In this document: positions 45,557 to 57,390 of the stretch, one piece after another
Numbering within the stretch: position 1 is the stretch's first letter
Layout of the letters: each line of letters begins with the position of its first letter
From: Cordilura impudica
Lineage: Eukaryota; Arthropoda; Insecta; Diptera; Scathophagidae
Assembly: GCA_963682025.1 (NCBI GenBank)
Contig: OY821517.1
Coordinates: forward strand, 53,898,662-53,962,661
Direction: 5' to 3'
DNA length: 64,000 nt
The notes under the pieces: generated by a model
The model's database searches: none
Seen by the model: the letters and a program-made list of their open reading frames with translations, nothing else
Told to the model about the DNA's origin: nothing
Program-made: the position numbers and the translations under genes

Positions 45557-46520
45557 TACAGTGAGTGACAATACAATAGAAACTTCTAACAAAGTGTATT
45601 TTTGACGACCCAAACGGTCAATACCAAATTGGATTATAAAATTTAAAACTCTTTTATGAATTTAAAAATGTTTATTATTTATTTATTTAAAAAAGGAAAA
45701 AATATTATCTTATCTTCAGAAACAAATTTTTAAATTTATTGAAACCTTAGCTATATAATAATTGGAAACACTCCCTCTATTTTTGGTTTCAATGTTTTGT
45801 TGAAACCAAAATTGTTGATGATAACCATTGAAATTTTTTGCTACTCTATGAGATGTGTCTTGTTTGTGTTATTTTGTGTCCGAATTTTTCGATCTACAAT
45901 TTCCCATAAATTTTCTGTAGCATTGAGATCTGGTGATTGGGTAGCCATTCGGTTAGAACTTTGGAGTTGTGTTTTGGGTCAATGTCATGTTGGAACTTCC
46001 AGACCAGGGGCATAGTTTCCTCCGCGTATGGAAACATTACCTTTATTTCATGAATTGGACCCATTCCTTGGCCCCAGTATTGACACCGCCAAAGTTAACA
46101 GTTCTATTTGTATGTTTTAGGTCTATTATAGTATTTTCCCTTTGGTCGTCGTACAAACATTCTTCCATCATGGCCTCTTAAAGTACAATTCGACACATCT
46201 GATATCAGATGTTTATTCCCAGGACGATAATAACCAAGATCTGTCTCAATTGTTTGTGTTTCAGATTGTTAGTGATGTCGTTAGTTAGCATTTTTGGTAA
46301 TTTTTAAACTTTCCTGCTAGTTTTACGGGGCCTGCGCCTATATGTTGAGTCGTCACAGTACCTCTTTCACGACATTTCTGGATAATTTTTGAAAGTAGGG
46401 ATTTATTCCTTGAATATTTCTCAAAAATTTACTTTTGCTTTTTTTTTTTTGTGTCAGAAGTTACTTCACCAACCATCAGCGGTCATTGTGACCGCTCAGC
46501 ACTATTTTACTCAGCCCCAA
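45557..46520 (-). pseudogene. Tc1-like transposase remnant
   Basis: On the minus strand, 46390-46300 gives 'RGTVTTQHIGAGPVKLAGKF', and 45960-45860 gives 'MATQSPDLNATENLWEIVDR', the final-Glu motif of Tc1 transposases. Between them is a decayed core. A 'cagtgagtgacaatacaa' Tc1-like end lies at 45560; the opposite end is not clear. Frequent stops. Confidence 0.7.
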
Positions 46521-47516
46521 ATAAACGGGTCCCTTAATTTTACATCCTCTCAATAACATGTCCAAGTTTCAGAGCGATCTGATGGTGCCAATCAGGATAC
46601 CTTGTACGAAAGAAATTTTGGAATCTGTACGTTAACTTTCGTGTTGCATAAAAATATTGATATCGTTTAATAACGTTGATAATTTTTTTTCCAAAGGGGG
46701 CAAAGTTTAAAATTCGTTTTTTGCGATTTACCGGTACAAATTATATTTTAGAAACTCATCGTTTTGGAACATTATAGAACAATCCTAGAACAATTCAGAA
46801 CAATCTTCAGAAAATTTTATTTCCAAAAATGGGGAAGAAATTTTGGAAATTTGTATTTAATTTGTTAATGTGTTTGCAAAAAGCCCTGTGTTAAATTTAA
46901 AAATAATTTTGGGTAAAATTGATTAGCATACCTTTAGGGCGTTATAAAATAATTTATTAAATGAAAAAATAAAATTTCCTAGAATTTCCAGGATCTGGGA
47001 TCTGCTGGTATTAATAAATACAATTGTGTTAAAAAAAACAGTTAAAAGAAAACGTCACAAACTATAAATATTTATATAACGGATAAGATTTTATACGTTT
47101 GTTTATTGTTTTAATCAGCTCTTGTAAAGAAGTTTAAAAGTTTCCATTGTTTTGGCATCAATAAATAAATATACTTATGATTTCGATTATCTTTTTGTTT
47201 TCTTTTAATTGTATTTTTTGTGACCAATTTGTTATCATTCCATAGAGAACACACCAATGACTTAGGACTTAACGCAATATTATTAAAAAACAAAATTGGG
47301 AAATTTTTAATTTTTTTAAAGTTTCCACTGTATAAGTTTGTCATTCCGTCATATAGACCTCATAAATTATACATATTATTGATGCCTATAACAAGCGGAG
47401 TTGATATAGAGATGTCCGTGTGTACGCCCGTGGAAATTACGAGCACGACCGCAATAGGTCAACTGCGTTACTGATTTTTGGTGAGCAGGTGGCTAGTTAA
47501 AATCATTAAAATGGGT
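46521..47516. other. No gene seen
   Basis: Intron 1 sequence with no supported frame or repeat; a (ttaa)-bounded piggyBac follows. Confidence 0.5.
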
Positions 47517-47716
47517 TTAACCGTACGATTCATAACCAGCAAAACTCCTTTAATTTCATAACCAGGTACCCGGGTACCCGAAGTAGGTTGTTTTGCGTTT
47601 ATTGAAATAAAATAATATTTTCCTGTAAATATTTTTGTTGTTAATTATATTTTGCGTTCTCAACTGTACAAATTTGATATTTGGAAAAAAACTGGTTTCT
47701 GTTTGTATATAAGTAC

Positions 47717-48212
47717 GTTCTCACTGCAGCTAAATCCGCATTAGCTTTATTTTTTAATCTCCACCGTTCTCACTACAATTTGTAGCTTTAGTTTGACAGT
47801 TGCTACACAGCTGTTCGAACGAATTGTTTATTTACATTTTAATAGTTTTTGTTTTGGAGAAAAATTTTGCGAAAAAAAAAATTAAAAGTGAAATAAAGGC
47901 AAATAAATAATTTTTTAATTAAACAATTCTTTGCTATAGTCACTTGCTGCTTTTATTTATGAATTTTTGTTTTGTTTTGTTGTAAATGAAAATACACAGT
48001 CGTAAAATGATGCAAATTTTCTGCTGCAGCGTTGTAAATTTGTTCATTTTGCGGCGAATTGCACAATACATCCCTGATTTCTGTTGGATTTATTCTCGAT
48101 TTAGCTAAAGCGAGGGTTTTATTTTGACAGTATTTATATACCCAAAAATTTACCAGCTTTAATTAAATCCACTATAAAGCGAGTCAAATGCGGATTTAGC
48201 TGCAGTGAGAAC
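47717..48212. mobile_element. MITE nested in the piggyBac 5' region
   Basis: Perfect inverted ends of about 25 bases beginning GTTCTCACTGCAGCTAAA. The interior at 47763 has another diverged copy of the terminal word ('gttctcactacaatttgtag'). No coding. It lies between the piggyBac left end and its ORF, so it could affect the transposase promoter. Confidence 0.8.
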
Positions 48213-48411
48213 ATAGTATAAAGCGACACAAGTAGGCAGAAACTGGTTTTATGTAAGGGTTGTTTGTTTGCTTATTTTGCTTATTTTCGGTACCTACTTG
48301 CTTAATTGCTTTTGAATTAGATAGCAGATGTTCATTTGTGTCGTAAAATTGAAATATTTCATTTGCTTCGCCAGTCTGTGTTGAATATTTGAACAGTGAA
48401 GTTGGTGAAAA

Positions 48412-50315
48412 ATGAGCCGCAACGACCGATATTTGTCTACAAGGGAATACTGGAATTTGAGTGATGAAGCAAGAAGCACATATATTCAACGTTTATTTGA
48501 GGAAGCGACTCAAGATGAGGACCTTGAAGTGGACCCTGTGGAAGACCAAAATGAAGGAAATGTGTCCTATACTGGCGAAGTTTCGGAATCAGAGAATGAA
48601 GATTTGAATGTTGACAACGCAAACGAAATTGAAGCTGCTATTGACGCACCAGAGGAAATTTTCTTTGATGATGAAAGTGAAGATGATGATATGCAAGAAG
48701 ATGCACCAGCAACAAACCCAGCAGACTACATGACGGCACACAATGGCAGCGAACACCACGTAGTTGCCAACAAGTGAGAAGCCACAATATATTCAGAGAC
48801 CGCTGTGGTCCAGCGCGGATTACTGAAAATATGACGCCTTTGCAGTGTTTCAAATCATACCTCACAGTGGAAATGGTGGATATAATAGTGCGCCACACAA
48901 ATAGAAAAGCGCATGCCACATATAATGCGTACAATGAAGCGAATCCCAATAGACGTCAGTTGAAGTGGAAAGACACGACAATCAACGAAATTTATGCGTT
49001 CATTGGAATGATGTTGATGGCTGGCACAAATCATTCTAATGACGAAAACGCAAGAGATTTGTGGACGTCACAGGCTCACCCAATATTCCGCGCCACCATG
49101 GGAATAAACAGGTTTATCGATTTGCTGCGTTTTATGCGGTTTGACGACCCCAGAACACGGGTAGAGCGGCAGCCTCAAGACAAAGCGGCGCCAATTCGCG
49201 CCATTTGGATAATGCTCAATGCAAATCTTGCCAGATATTATGTGCCATCAGAATATTTGGCCATTGATGAACAATTATATCCATACCGTGGTAGAACCAA
49301 ATTCACCCAATATATACCCTCGAAGCCAGCAAAATATGGCATAAAAGTATGGTGGATTTGCGATGACAAAAACTTATATCCACTTCATGGCCAAATATAT
49401 ACTGGCAAACAAGAAACTGGTCGTGAAGTTGGTGTTGGCGAAAGAGTGGTGAGAGATTTAGTTGGGCCATACTACGGTAGCGGACGAAATATAACAATGG
49501 ATAATTTTTTTACGACGCTGCCGTTGGCTAGGCAACTAAAAGTAGAAAAGCTCAGCATTGTGGGTACACTCCGCCGCAACAAAGCTTACATCCCTGCGGA
49601 GATGAAAGAAGACAAAAAAAAAGACGTTGGTTCAAGTTTATTTGGCTTCTACGACAACGTAACACTGCTCTCATATAAGCAGCGGAAGTCCAACTCGGTC
49701 ATCCTTCTTTCTAGTATGCATGATGATGCACAAATTGACGAGAATGGGAAACCAGAAATTATAAATTTTTATAACCAAACAAAAGGTGGGGTGGACGTAA
49801 TGGACCAAACGCTCCAAGAATACACGACCCAGCGACAAACAAGAAGATGGCCGATGGCATTTTTCTATAACATCATTAATGTGGGCGCATTTGCATCACA
49901 CATCATTTATTATGGAAATAATCCAACTGCACGATACACCACGACGCGCAGGAAGAATTTCCTGCGTCAACTGGCAGAAAACCTGTGCATTCCTGTTATA
50001 GAAAATAGAATTTCAAATGTGCAAAGCGTACGCCAATTTTCAACAAAAAATGCAATTGAAAGCATCATCGGAAGGCCGTTGGAGAGTGTGCTTTGTGCTG
50101 CAGGTCCGTCAACATCTCCGTCAGCACGACAAAGGGGCAGAAAAGTACATACGGGCGTGTGCTACATGTGCAACCTTCTTCCAAATAAGCGCAGAAGAAA
50201 AACTAGAAAATATTGCAGCATATGTAGCACGCCGATATGCGATGAGCACGCCATAACAATTACTAAATGCTACAATTGCCACAATAACAACGATAGTGAT
50301 TCGGATGAATTATAA
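48412..50315 (+). CDS. piggyBac transposase, one frameshift
   Basis: A DDD cut-and-paste transposase acting at TTAA. The first frame (48412-48777, 121 codons) is the acidic N-terminal region, starting 'MSRNDRYLSTREYWNLSDEA'. The second frame, open from about 48720 and running from 48774 to 50315, holds the catalytic core: Asp in 'AIDEQLYPYRGR' (codon 165 of this frame), 'ITMDNFFTT' (243) and 'GGVDVMD' (341). It ends with a Cys-rich zinc-binding domain (codons about 463-502, CYMC, CSIC, CDEH, CYNC). A single one-base indel, somewhere around 48720-48745, separates the frames, so the copy is inactive unless it is a sequencing error. AATAAA words at 50341-50370 follow the stop. Confidence 0.93.
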
Positions 50316-50943
50316 TATAATATATATAAAATATGATAAAATAAATAAAAAAGACATTTATTTCCAATAAAAACAACACAAAAAAACGTTTTTTCATTTA
50401 CATGTCAGGCATTTACATAGGAATTGCATTAGGGTACCCGGGGACCCCGGTTGTGTGTTTATGGGGGTAAAACATTTAAAATCATTTTTTAAAGAAAATA
50501 TTGAAAATATTTTGAATTTTTTCGTATTTAAATCTTAGTTTAGCCAAAATCTCTCATGATTCGGAGTTTTATGTCCATATCTCAAAAATTATAGGCACAG
50601 CAGCACTTTAAAGTCAAAAAAAGGTACACGGGTACCCGGTTATGAATCGTAGGGTTAATAGATCCAGTGATATTAATGAAAATTTACAAAAAATCTATAA
50701 AAAATTTAATTTTTCTATATTGCTCTTGATTTGTTATTGTTCTTATTCAACATTTTATAATTTGTATGTCATAGCTGTAATTGTTGTTGTTGTGTGGTCG
50801 TGGTGCTTGTCCCATTTGCTTATTGATTGCGTATGTATCGTTATACTCCATGTGTCATATTAGTTTAGGCTGTATTGGCACACTTTTTTAACGCTATCCC
50901 GAAATAAATACCAAAAATCGCCAATATGTAAGAATAATAATAC

Positions 50944-51430
50944 CTAGCAGAGCCCATTACTCGAAATTCGAGTGTAAGTTCTAGGAAATTTTATTTTTTC
51001 ATCAAATTTTTTTCTTTCAATGTTTTTTTAATCTGTACATACATACAAAAAATTTATTAATATTTAAATAAAAAATATTAAATTGTGAATTTTTAAATAA
51101 AAATCATTAAATTTCATTATAAATACTTGTTGAGCACACTGAAGTTTGTTAATAATTAATTTTATGGGCCTAAAGGTATGCTAATCAATTTTAGCCAATT
51201 CACAGAGCTTTTGATATACAATTTTTGCAAACATTATAGTTTTACATGTTTTATGTATGTGTTACAGCAACATTAAATGATTACTACTCCAAAAGAATGT
51301 ACCAGATAGTGCACATCTATAAAAATGGTGCACGTCTGCAAAGAAATACCTTTTAAATGGTATATTTTTTGTCAAAATCTGTTGATAACTAAAAGCGTAG
51401 AAGAGGTCATAAGAAATCGCCTTGCCAAAC
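50944..51430 (-). mobile_element. Helitron family 2, copy C
   Basis: Read on the minus strand it ends with the hairpin CTCGAA-T-TTCGAG region followed by CTAG (50947-50944); the next base is G rather than T. Shared blocks: 'gtatgctaatcaatt.tagcc', 'tatgtatgtgtta.agcaac', 'aaatgg.tatattttttgtc'. It is more diverged than the other copies, with extra AT-rich sequence at 51005-51160. Confidence 0.65.
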
Positions 51431-52435
51431 GAGACAGATCTCATAGAGGTAGTTAATTTAAAGTAGCAAAAAATTTCAGTGGATGTCATCAACAGTACTA
51501 AAAAAAATTGGATTCCTACTCAACAAAATGTTGAAACCAAAAATATAGGGAACGTTTTAAATTGTTATATAGTAAAGGTTTCCGCTGTTTTGTCAACAGC
51601 ATAAAAATTAATACTTTTAAGTTTTATGTTAATAGTTTTTCTCTTTTAAATAAATAAACCATTATATTATCACTTATAATACCACTTGGAAATGTCATCA
51701 AAAACAAATAATTTTTTTATTTTTATTTTTGGGCTACAAATCTGTTTTGTTCGCATTATTTCCATACTTTACTAAATTTTTGTCTCCTTTTTTTTATTCT
51801 CATTTTATCAAACTTTACCAGAAAGAAGAGGAAAGTAAGAAATTATAAGAAAAAGGAATTTAAAGTGTTGTTTCTACAATTATACGATCGTTGGTAAAAT
51901 GTTATTTTCATCCCTCATACATTTCTATTTTAAAAATTGAATGAACCATTTACTAGCTTTCATACAGAAACAAGCCATAGTGATTGTAGTAATAAAATTT
52001 GCTTTTAAAATTATAACTGTAGTTTAATCGTACATATTCAACTATTATTCTTATTACTTTGATGGTGCTTACAATAATATCATCACAATCAAATCAAAAT
52101 AACTGTGCTAAAAACATCCAGCCACCCAAATTCAACCACATTAATGAAGGGACTTATAATTTTTATAGCATTAACTGTTAGACGTTGCCGCAAAATTAAA
52201 AAAAAAGTCCCAAAAGTATGCCATTAGACGCAGTTAGATTATTATGCAAATGCCAAAATATACAAAATATTAAAAACGAAACGAAACAAGAGAAGGGAAA
52301 ACAACCACAAAGTTTTTCATAGCAGAGATTATTGTACACCGAACCAAACGATAGTAATAACAATAACAAAAAAAAAAAAAAAAAATAACAAAAAACAAAA
52401 ATAGATACATTTACAATGTAACGAGTAACACTAAA
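51431..52435. other. No gene seen
   Basis: Intron 1 sequence; poly-A near 52372. No motif or repeat recognised. Confidence 0.5.
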
Positions 52436-53249
52436 TACAGTCAAAGCCCGGTATAACGAAAACGTGATATAACACACGACCAAATTCATTTAATCGAATA
52501 CCTTATATCAGGAACGTTTCAAAATTTTGTTCTCGATATAACGAAAAAATTTGGGGAAAAAAACAGTAAAGACCGCAAGAAAATTTACAAAGAATTGAGT
52601 AAATAATTTAAAAACAATAGAAAAGAGCGTAAAATTTTGTATATGCGTAAATATTTTTATCAAATTGTTGCTTGAAAAGAATTTCTTTAAGTGAAAAAAT
52701 AAAAGTTTGGATGACTGTAATTTCACAAAAATATTGGATCCTAAAATCTTCAATATTTACATTAAAGAAAATGAAAGGAACAGTTACATATACATTTGGA
52801 AGCTACCAACTACGGCTAAAAAATCGTTGATCACTTAAAGAAGATGAGTATCCTTGGGTAAGGCGCATATTATGAAATTGACTAGATTACCTCAACAGGA
52901 GTTCCTCATCAAATAACGCTACTTATAATTCAAGGGCTCGAAAGCGTAGAATTTTTAATTGCTGAAAAACATTTTGTTGATCCTGCAATCACAAATACTA
53001 TCGAACAAACTAATTAATACTAATTTATTGAAAATAAATATAAAAGAAAACATACCAAGGACCAAATGGTCCCTTAACCCAAGATCCGTAATTTTTAATT
53101 TTTCTCAGTCTTGGTGTAAGTCAATTTTTTTTACACATAACATTGTTTAATAAAAAGACCAGGTGAGCTGAAAAACTAAGTCAGTATATTTCACCATTTA
53201 CAACTTACAAAGGAAATGTGCAAATAATTGGACCAAATAACAACTGGAA

Positions 53250-53515
53250 TCAAGACGATATATCGTTTAAAATGCAATAGATGACGAAGTGGAAGAGGAA
53301 AATGATGAGTATATTCAAATTGTTGACGAAACACGAGCTACTGCAGCAAAAACAAGTAATATTCATGTAATCGAAAGCTTGGATACGTACATTGAATAGA
53401 GTCAACAGAACAATGTATACTTTTCAAAATCTTTGGTGTTAGGAAAACTTCAGGAAGAAGCAGTTCAGAAAACTGTAGATTAGCGTGGTCCTACGTTATA
53501 TGAACATTTTTTAAA
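53250..53515 (+). pseudogene. pogo-like transposase C-terminal tail remnant
   Basis: 'DDEVEEENDEYIQIVDETRA', then 'IHVIESLDTYIE' and 'LGKLQEEAVQKT', an acidic linker plus the short helical C-terminal region typical of pogo/Tigger transposases, ending at a stop. Only the tail is readable; no DDE core is seen, though 52760-53160 may be its decayed remains. Confidence 0.5.
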
Positions 53516-53732
53516 TGTCGATTTTGGGGAGTGTCGGAGTCCAGTTTGCTTCCTTTCTATATAAAACTAATAAATGCGAAGTTTGGGATCAATCGGATAA
53601 AGAAAAGTACGCCAGAAATCGATTGAAAATTTCAAGTGTGTTTATATGGGGAAAATATAACGTTTTTTTTTTTCAGATTTTACGAAAATTCCGTTCTATA
53701 GTTTTTTTTTTTTTTTTGTGAAAGATCTATAC

Positions 53733-53920
53733 ATATATATATATTTTTAAGCCCAGTTCCGCGAAGCCGAGTGACTTGTCTGCAGATTCTAATTTTTGGG
53801 TCCAGGGATAAGCCGGATTTGGCTAGTTTTGCAGCGACAGACCAAACCCTCTGGTGGGAATCGAACCTACGACCCCCGCATGATAGGCGAGCACGCTACC
53901 TACTCACCTACCGGGGCGCT
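53733..53920 (-). mobile_element. tRNA-derived SINE
   Basis: On the minus strand it starts GCGCCCCGGTAGGTGAGTAG and contains an A-box-like TAGGTGAGTAGG (53910-53899) and a perfect B box GGTTCGATTCC (53867-53857), correctly spaced for RNA polymerase III. An unrelated body 'ccaaatccggcttatccct' and 'gtcactcggcttcgcgg' follows, ending in an A/T tail (53750-53733). No matching acceptor stem, so it is a SINE and not a tRNA gene. Confidence 0.85.
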
Positions 53921-53993
53921 TGAGTACTGAATTGTCTTTTCAAAAACCTATATAACTTCAAAATCGAATAAAACTCGCCAAGAAATAGCAAAT

Positions 53994-55800
53994 GTGCTGA
54001 AGTACTAGGCGCGAAACGTTTCTTCACGATCAGCGTCTTCGTGCTAAAGTTCTTTCTGCTCCTCGGGGCAGCAAGAGCTTTTGGTCATTTGTTAAAAGAG
54101 TAAAGAATAATGCTAGTTCTGCAATCCCAACTCTTATAATGAATGACCAAATATTCACTGACCCGGTTGATAAGGCTGAACTATTTGCAAAAAATTAATT
54201 TTTGCCGGATAGCGATCAACCACTGCCCGAACTCGAAAGAGTATCTTGTACTATGTCAAAAATATTCTTCCGAGCACGTGCAGTTAAAAAGGTTCTTTCG
54301 GATCTCAACATTAATAAGTCTCCGGGACCGGATGATATACCAGCACTGGTGCTGAAACAGTGCTCTTCGGTGCTAGCCAGTCCATTGGCCAACCTTTTCA
54401 GCCTTTCGCACCGTGCGGGAGTCTTTCCCTCTTGCTGGAAGGTTGCTAATGTCCAACCAATCCCTAAAAAGGGTGCGGCTAATAACCCTGAAAATTACCG
54501 TCCAATTGCAATCTGCTCTGCGCTCTCAAAGGTGATGGAGACATGATCAATTTCCACCTTCTGAACTACCTCACTTATTAATGATCGTCAGTATGGCTTC
54601 CGTAGAAATCGGTCCACGGGAGACCTGCTAGCTCGACTTTCTGAGCGCTAGAGTCGATCCATTCGCAATTTTGGCGAACGTAAAGTGGTTGCTCTAGATA
54701 TTTCCAAGGCATTAGATCGTGTGTGGCACGGTGCACTGATATCAAAGCTTATTGCATTTGAGGTCCGTAATGACTTCTCTCGATTTATATCGAGTTTTCT
54801 CAGAGATCGAACAATACGTGTTGTTATTGATGGGGTCTCATCCAATGAGTTTCAGCTTAATTCAGGGGTACCCCAAGGATCCGTTCTTTCTCCTTCTCTT
54901 TTCCTTATCTCTTTCGCAGATGACAGCAGCATTTGTTATTCATTTTCTCTTAATTGGAAGCCAAGCCTTTTGGAGGTTGGGGGCAAAAGGCGGGCAATGA
55001 ATGACACACTCAATCAAGACCTGTTAACAATCTCCGAGTGGGGTAAAGCGAATAGGGTTGATTTTAATGCGCTGAAGACTCAATGTTGTATGTTGACCCA
55101 TAGGGCCATGGATTCAACAATGTCATCTGTATATATGGATGGTATAGGTATTGAGGAGTCAGATACTCTTGACGTTCTAGGCATGAGAATTCAAAGTGAT
55201 GTTCGTTGGAACGAGCATGTTTTTTAAGTGTCAAAAGAAGCATTCAAGTGTCTTGGTTTTCTAAAACGGTGCAAAAGTTACTTCACTCCCTCTGATCTCC
55301 TTAAAATCTATACCATTTACATCCGACCGAAAATGGAATGCAACTCCCATATATGGACAGGAGCTTCAAAGTCTATTTTGGAGCTACTGGACCGTGTGCA
55401 AAGCAGGGCGTTGCTGCTCATTAATGACAGTAGGGTATCCAATTCTATTGACTCATGGGAACATCGTCGGAATGTGGGTTGTGTATCACTGTTCTATAGA
55501 TACTACCATGGGAAATGTTCTTCTGAGATTAGCGAACTTAGTCCAAGTGAACGAATTTTAGGTCGCTCTACCCGCTTCTCTAGTAGATCACATCCGTTTG
55601 CAGTCTATTGTCCAGTTGACCGCACAACGCATTACAGAGAGAATTCGTTTATCAGTCGAACTAGCCATATGTGGAATAAACTCCCCGCAGAGGTCTTTCC
55701 TGACAGTTGTAATCTAATAATCCTTCCCACAACCAATTTTCCAAGTCCAAAAGCGTAATAAGATAAAATATAGTAATAAGATAAAATATAACAATTAAAA
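53994..55800 (+). pseudogene. Non-LTR retrotransposon, 5'-truncated, reverse transcriptase remnant
   Basis: Reads 'GSKSFWSFVKRVKNNASSAI' (linker after the endonuclease), 'NINKSPGPDDIPALVLKQC', 'VANVQPIPKKGAANNPENYRP', 'DRQYGFRRNRSTGDLLARL', 'VVALDISKALDRVWHGALIS', 'LNSGVPQGSVLSPSLFLISF' with 'ADDSSICYS' (part of the loop between LFL and FADD is deleted), then 'FLKRCKSYFTPSDLL' and a C-terminal domain ending 'RTSHMWNKLPAEVFPD' at 55758. Stops at 54199, 54544, 54649 and 55227. The 3' tail has repeated 'taataagataaaatata' words. CR1/jockey-group; exact clade not determined. Confidence 0.9.
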
Positions 55801-55954
55801 GTAGAAAAGTGATTAATTTTTGATACAAGGTATTTAGAAAGAGTACATTTACTGAATATTTCCCAAAAATCTAATTTTTCTCGAAATCCGCAAAAAAAAA
55901 TCCTTGTAAAAAAAAAAACAGGTTAACAACGTGGTAATAAAACAATAATTTCTA

Positions 55955-56277
55955 CTAGCAGATCCCAGCGCTCGAAATTCGAGTGCAATTTCTAGGCAGC
56001 TTTATTTTCAACTTAGCCAATTCACAAACCAACACTTTTAACAAATTTAATAAAATACACAAAGCATAAGTATGTATGTGTATGTATGTGTTAGTAGCAA
56101 CTTTAAATGCAATATACTCAGAATAAGGAAAAAAATTTAAAAATCTGTAAAACGGCTAAAAAGAAATACCTTTCAAATAATATACGTTTGGTCAAAATCG
56201 GGATAAAACGGTAGAACAAAACATTGTTCACAAGAATTCGCTTAGCCTATTAATATACTTTATATCTAAGGACTTAT
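55955..56277 (-). mobile_element. Helitron family 2, copy D
   Basis: Best-preserved 3' end: hairpin CTCGAA-T-TTCGAG, then 'CGCTGGGATCTG' and terminal CTAG (55958-55955) followed by T. Other family blocks follow in order up to 'cctattaatata'. About 320 bases. It lies inside element RA. Confidence 0.75.
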
Positions 56278-56875
56278 AGGTATAGAAACCAAAAATAAAA
56301 AAAATTGTGGCTTTAATCAATTTTTTAAAGTTGAAAAATTTCCGACCTGGTGTTTTTTTTTTTTTTTGGCACAAACGTGGTCTGGGGCATTTGCTATTTC
56401 TTGGCGAGTTTTTATTCGATTTTGAAGTTATATAGCTTTTTGAAAAGACAATTTAGAACTGATATCGATTCATATAACAACTTGTCGAAAAAATTAAACT
56501 ATAGTACAAAAATCTGAAAAAAAAAGTCATATTTTCCCCATAGAAAAAACACACTTGAAATTTTCAATCGATTTCGTCGCACCTTTTCCTTATCCGTGCC
56601 CAAACTTCACATTTATTAGTTTTATATAGAGAAGAAACAAAATGGACCCCGGCACTGCCCTAAATAGCAATTTCATTTTTAAGGATCGCTCTACACATGT
56701 AGTAACAAAGCAAACATGATTTTTATTCAAGCCACATTAACTTTTAAAATAATCAGTACCAAATAGAGGAAATATGTTTAAGTTTTGTACATGATAAGGT
56801 AAAAAAAATATTTATTAATTTATATAATTTCAATGCATTTTCATGGTAACCTAACGGTAGCGGGCTTTGACTGTA

Positions 56876-57390
56876 CCACTTCTCCAACTCTAAAATAATT
56901 TGTAATGATATGCGTCCTCGTGAGAAAAAAAAAACAAATAAATAAATAAAGGAAAATTGTAATAAACCTTAACACCTAACTCTGGTCTCATACTTTGTAG
57001 CTTTGTCAGACAAAAGTAACAACATTTTTATTTTGTTTAGAGTTTTGTTGTTTATAATCTGAAAAGGGCCTACGGACTAACTTACGGCAAGTATGTAAGT
57101 AGCAGGAGATAAAAAAGAAACAAAAAATAATACCAACAATTTCTAAATCTCTTAAAAATATAACTTTGAATACAGAAAAATCATTCACAATATAGAGTGT
57201 TGGTCCTGATAATGTGGTAGTTTGCTACAAATTATTGCGAAAAGCACTAACTCAAAAAAAAAAAAAAAAAAACACAGGATACAAGTTAGTGGTGGCAGCC
57301 TCGTTGATACAAATTTATGGTGATAAAATAAATATGAATATTTAATTGGAATTAGGAAAAACAATAACAATAACAAGTTGAGTTATTTAC
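56876..57390. other. Intron 1 of Dop1R2, proximal end; no other feature
   Basis: AT-rich, with a poly-A run near 57255-57272. The donor of exon 1 (gtaaat on the minus strand) lies at 57390. Confidence 0.6.

Larger units (their letters stand above)
47521..50654 (+). mobile_element. piggyBac transposon, nearly intact
   Basis: Flanked by TTAA at 47517-47520 and 50655-50658. TIRs are CCGTACGATTCATAACC and, reversed, CCCTACGATTCATAACC, one difference in 17. Subterminal 'gggtacccg' palindromic words occur near both ends (47572, 50433, 50625). A 496-base MITE lies in the 5' region. The transposase has one frameshift. The clean TTAA and near-identical TIRs point to recent arrival. Confidence 0.95.
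53529..56657. mobile_element. Foldback element RA with long inverted arms, carrying insertions
   Basis: Arms 53529-53993 and 56657-56270 are inverted copies. The ends read 'GAGTGTCGGAGTCCAGTTTG' and, reversed, 'CAGTGCCGGGGTCCATTTTG'; arms share 'atataaaactaataaatg', 'gcgaagtttggg'-like and 'gattgaaaatttcaagtgtg'. Between them are a SINE, a non-LTR remnant and a Helitron copy. The copy at 198-290/1702-2200 is a third relative. No target duplication found. Confidence 0.7.
52438..56873 (+). mobile_element. pogo-like DNA transposon, host of nested insertions
   Basis: Left end CAGTCAAAGCCCGGTATAAC and right end, reversed, CAGTCAAAGCCCGCTACCG, flanked by TA (52436-52437 and 56874-56875). A C-terminal transposase remnant lies at 53250-53510. 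The right half is filled by the foldback element 53529-56657 and what is nested in it. Confidence 0.8.

Noticed and set aside
52196..52489. 97-codon minus-strand frame with a hydrophobic stretch
   Set aside because: The hydrophobic run is the translation of a poly-A/(AAC)n-type stretch; it also crosses the pogo-like element boundary at 52438.
53857..53920. A tRNA gene on the minus strand
   Set aside because: A and B boxes are present, but no acceptor stem or complete cloverleaf can be formed and an unrelated body with an A/T tail follows, so it is a SINE.
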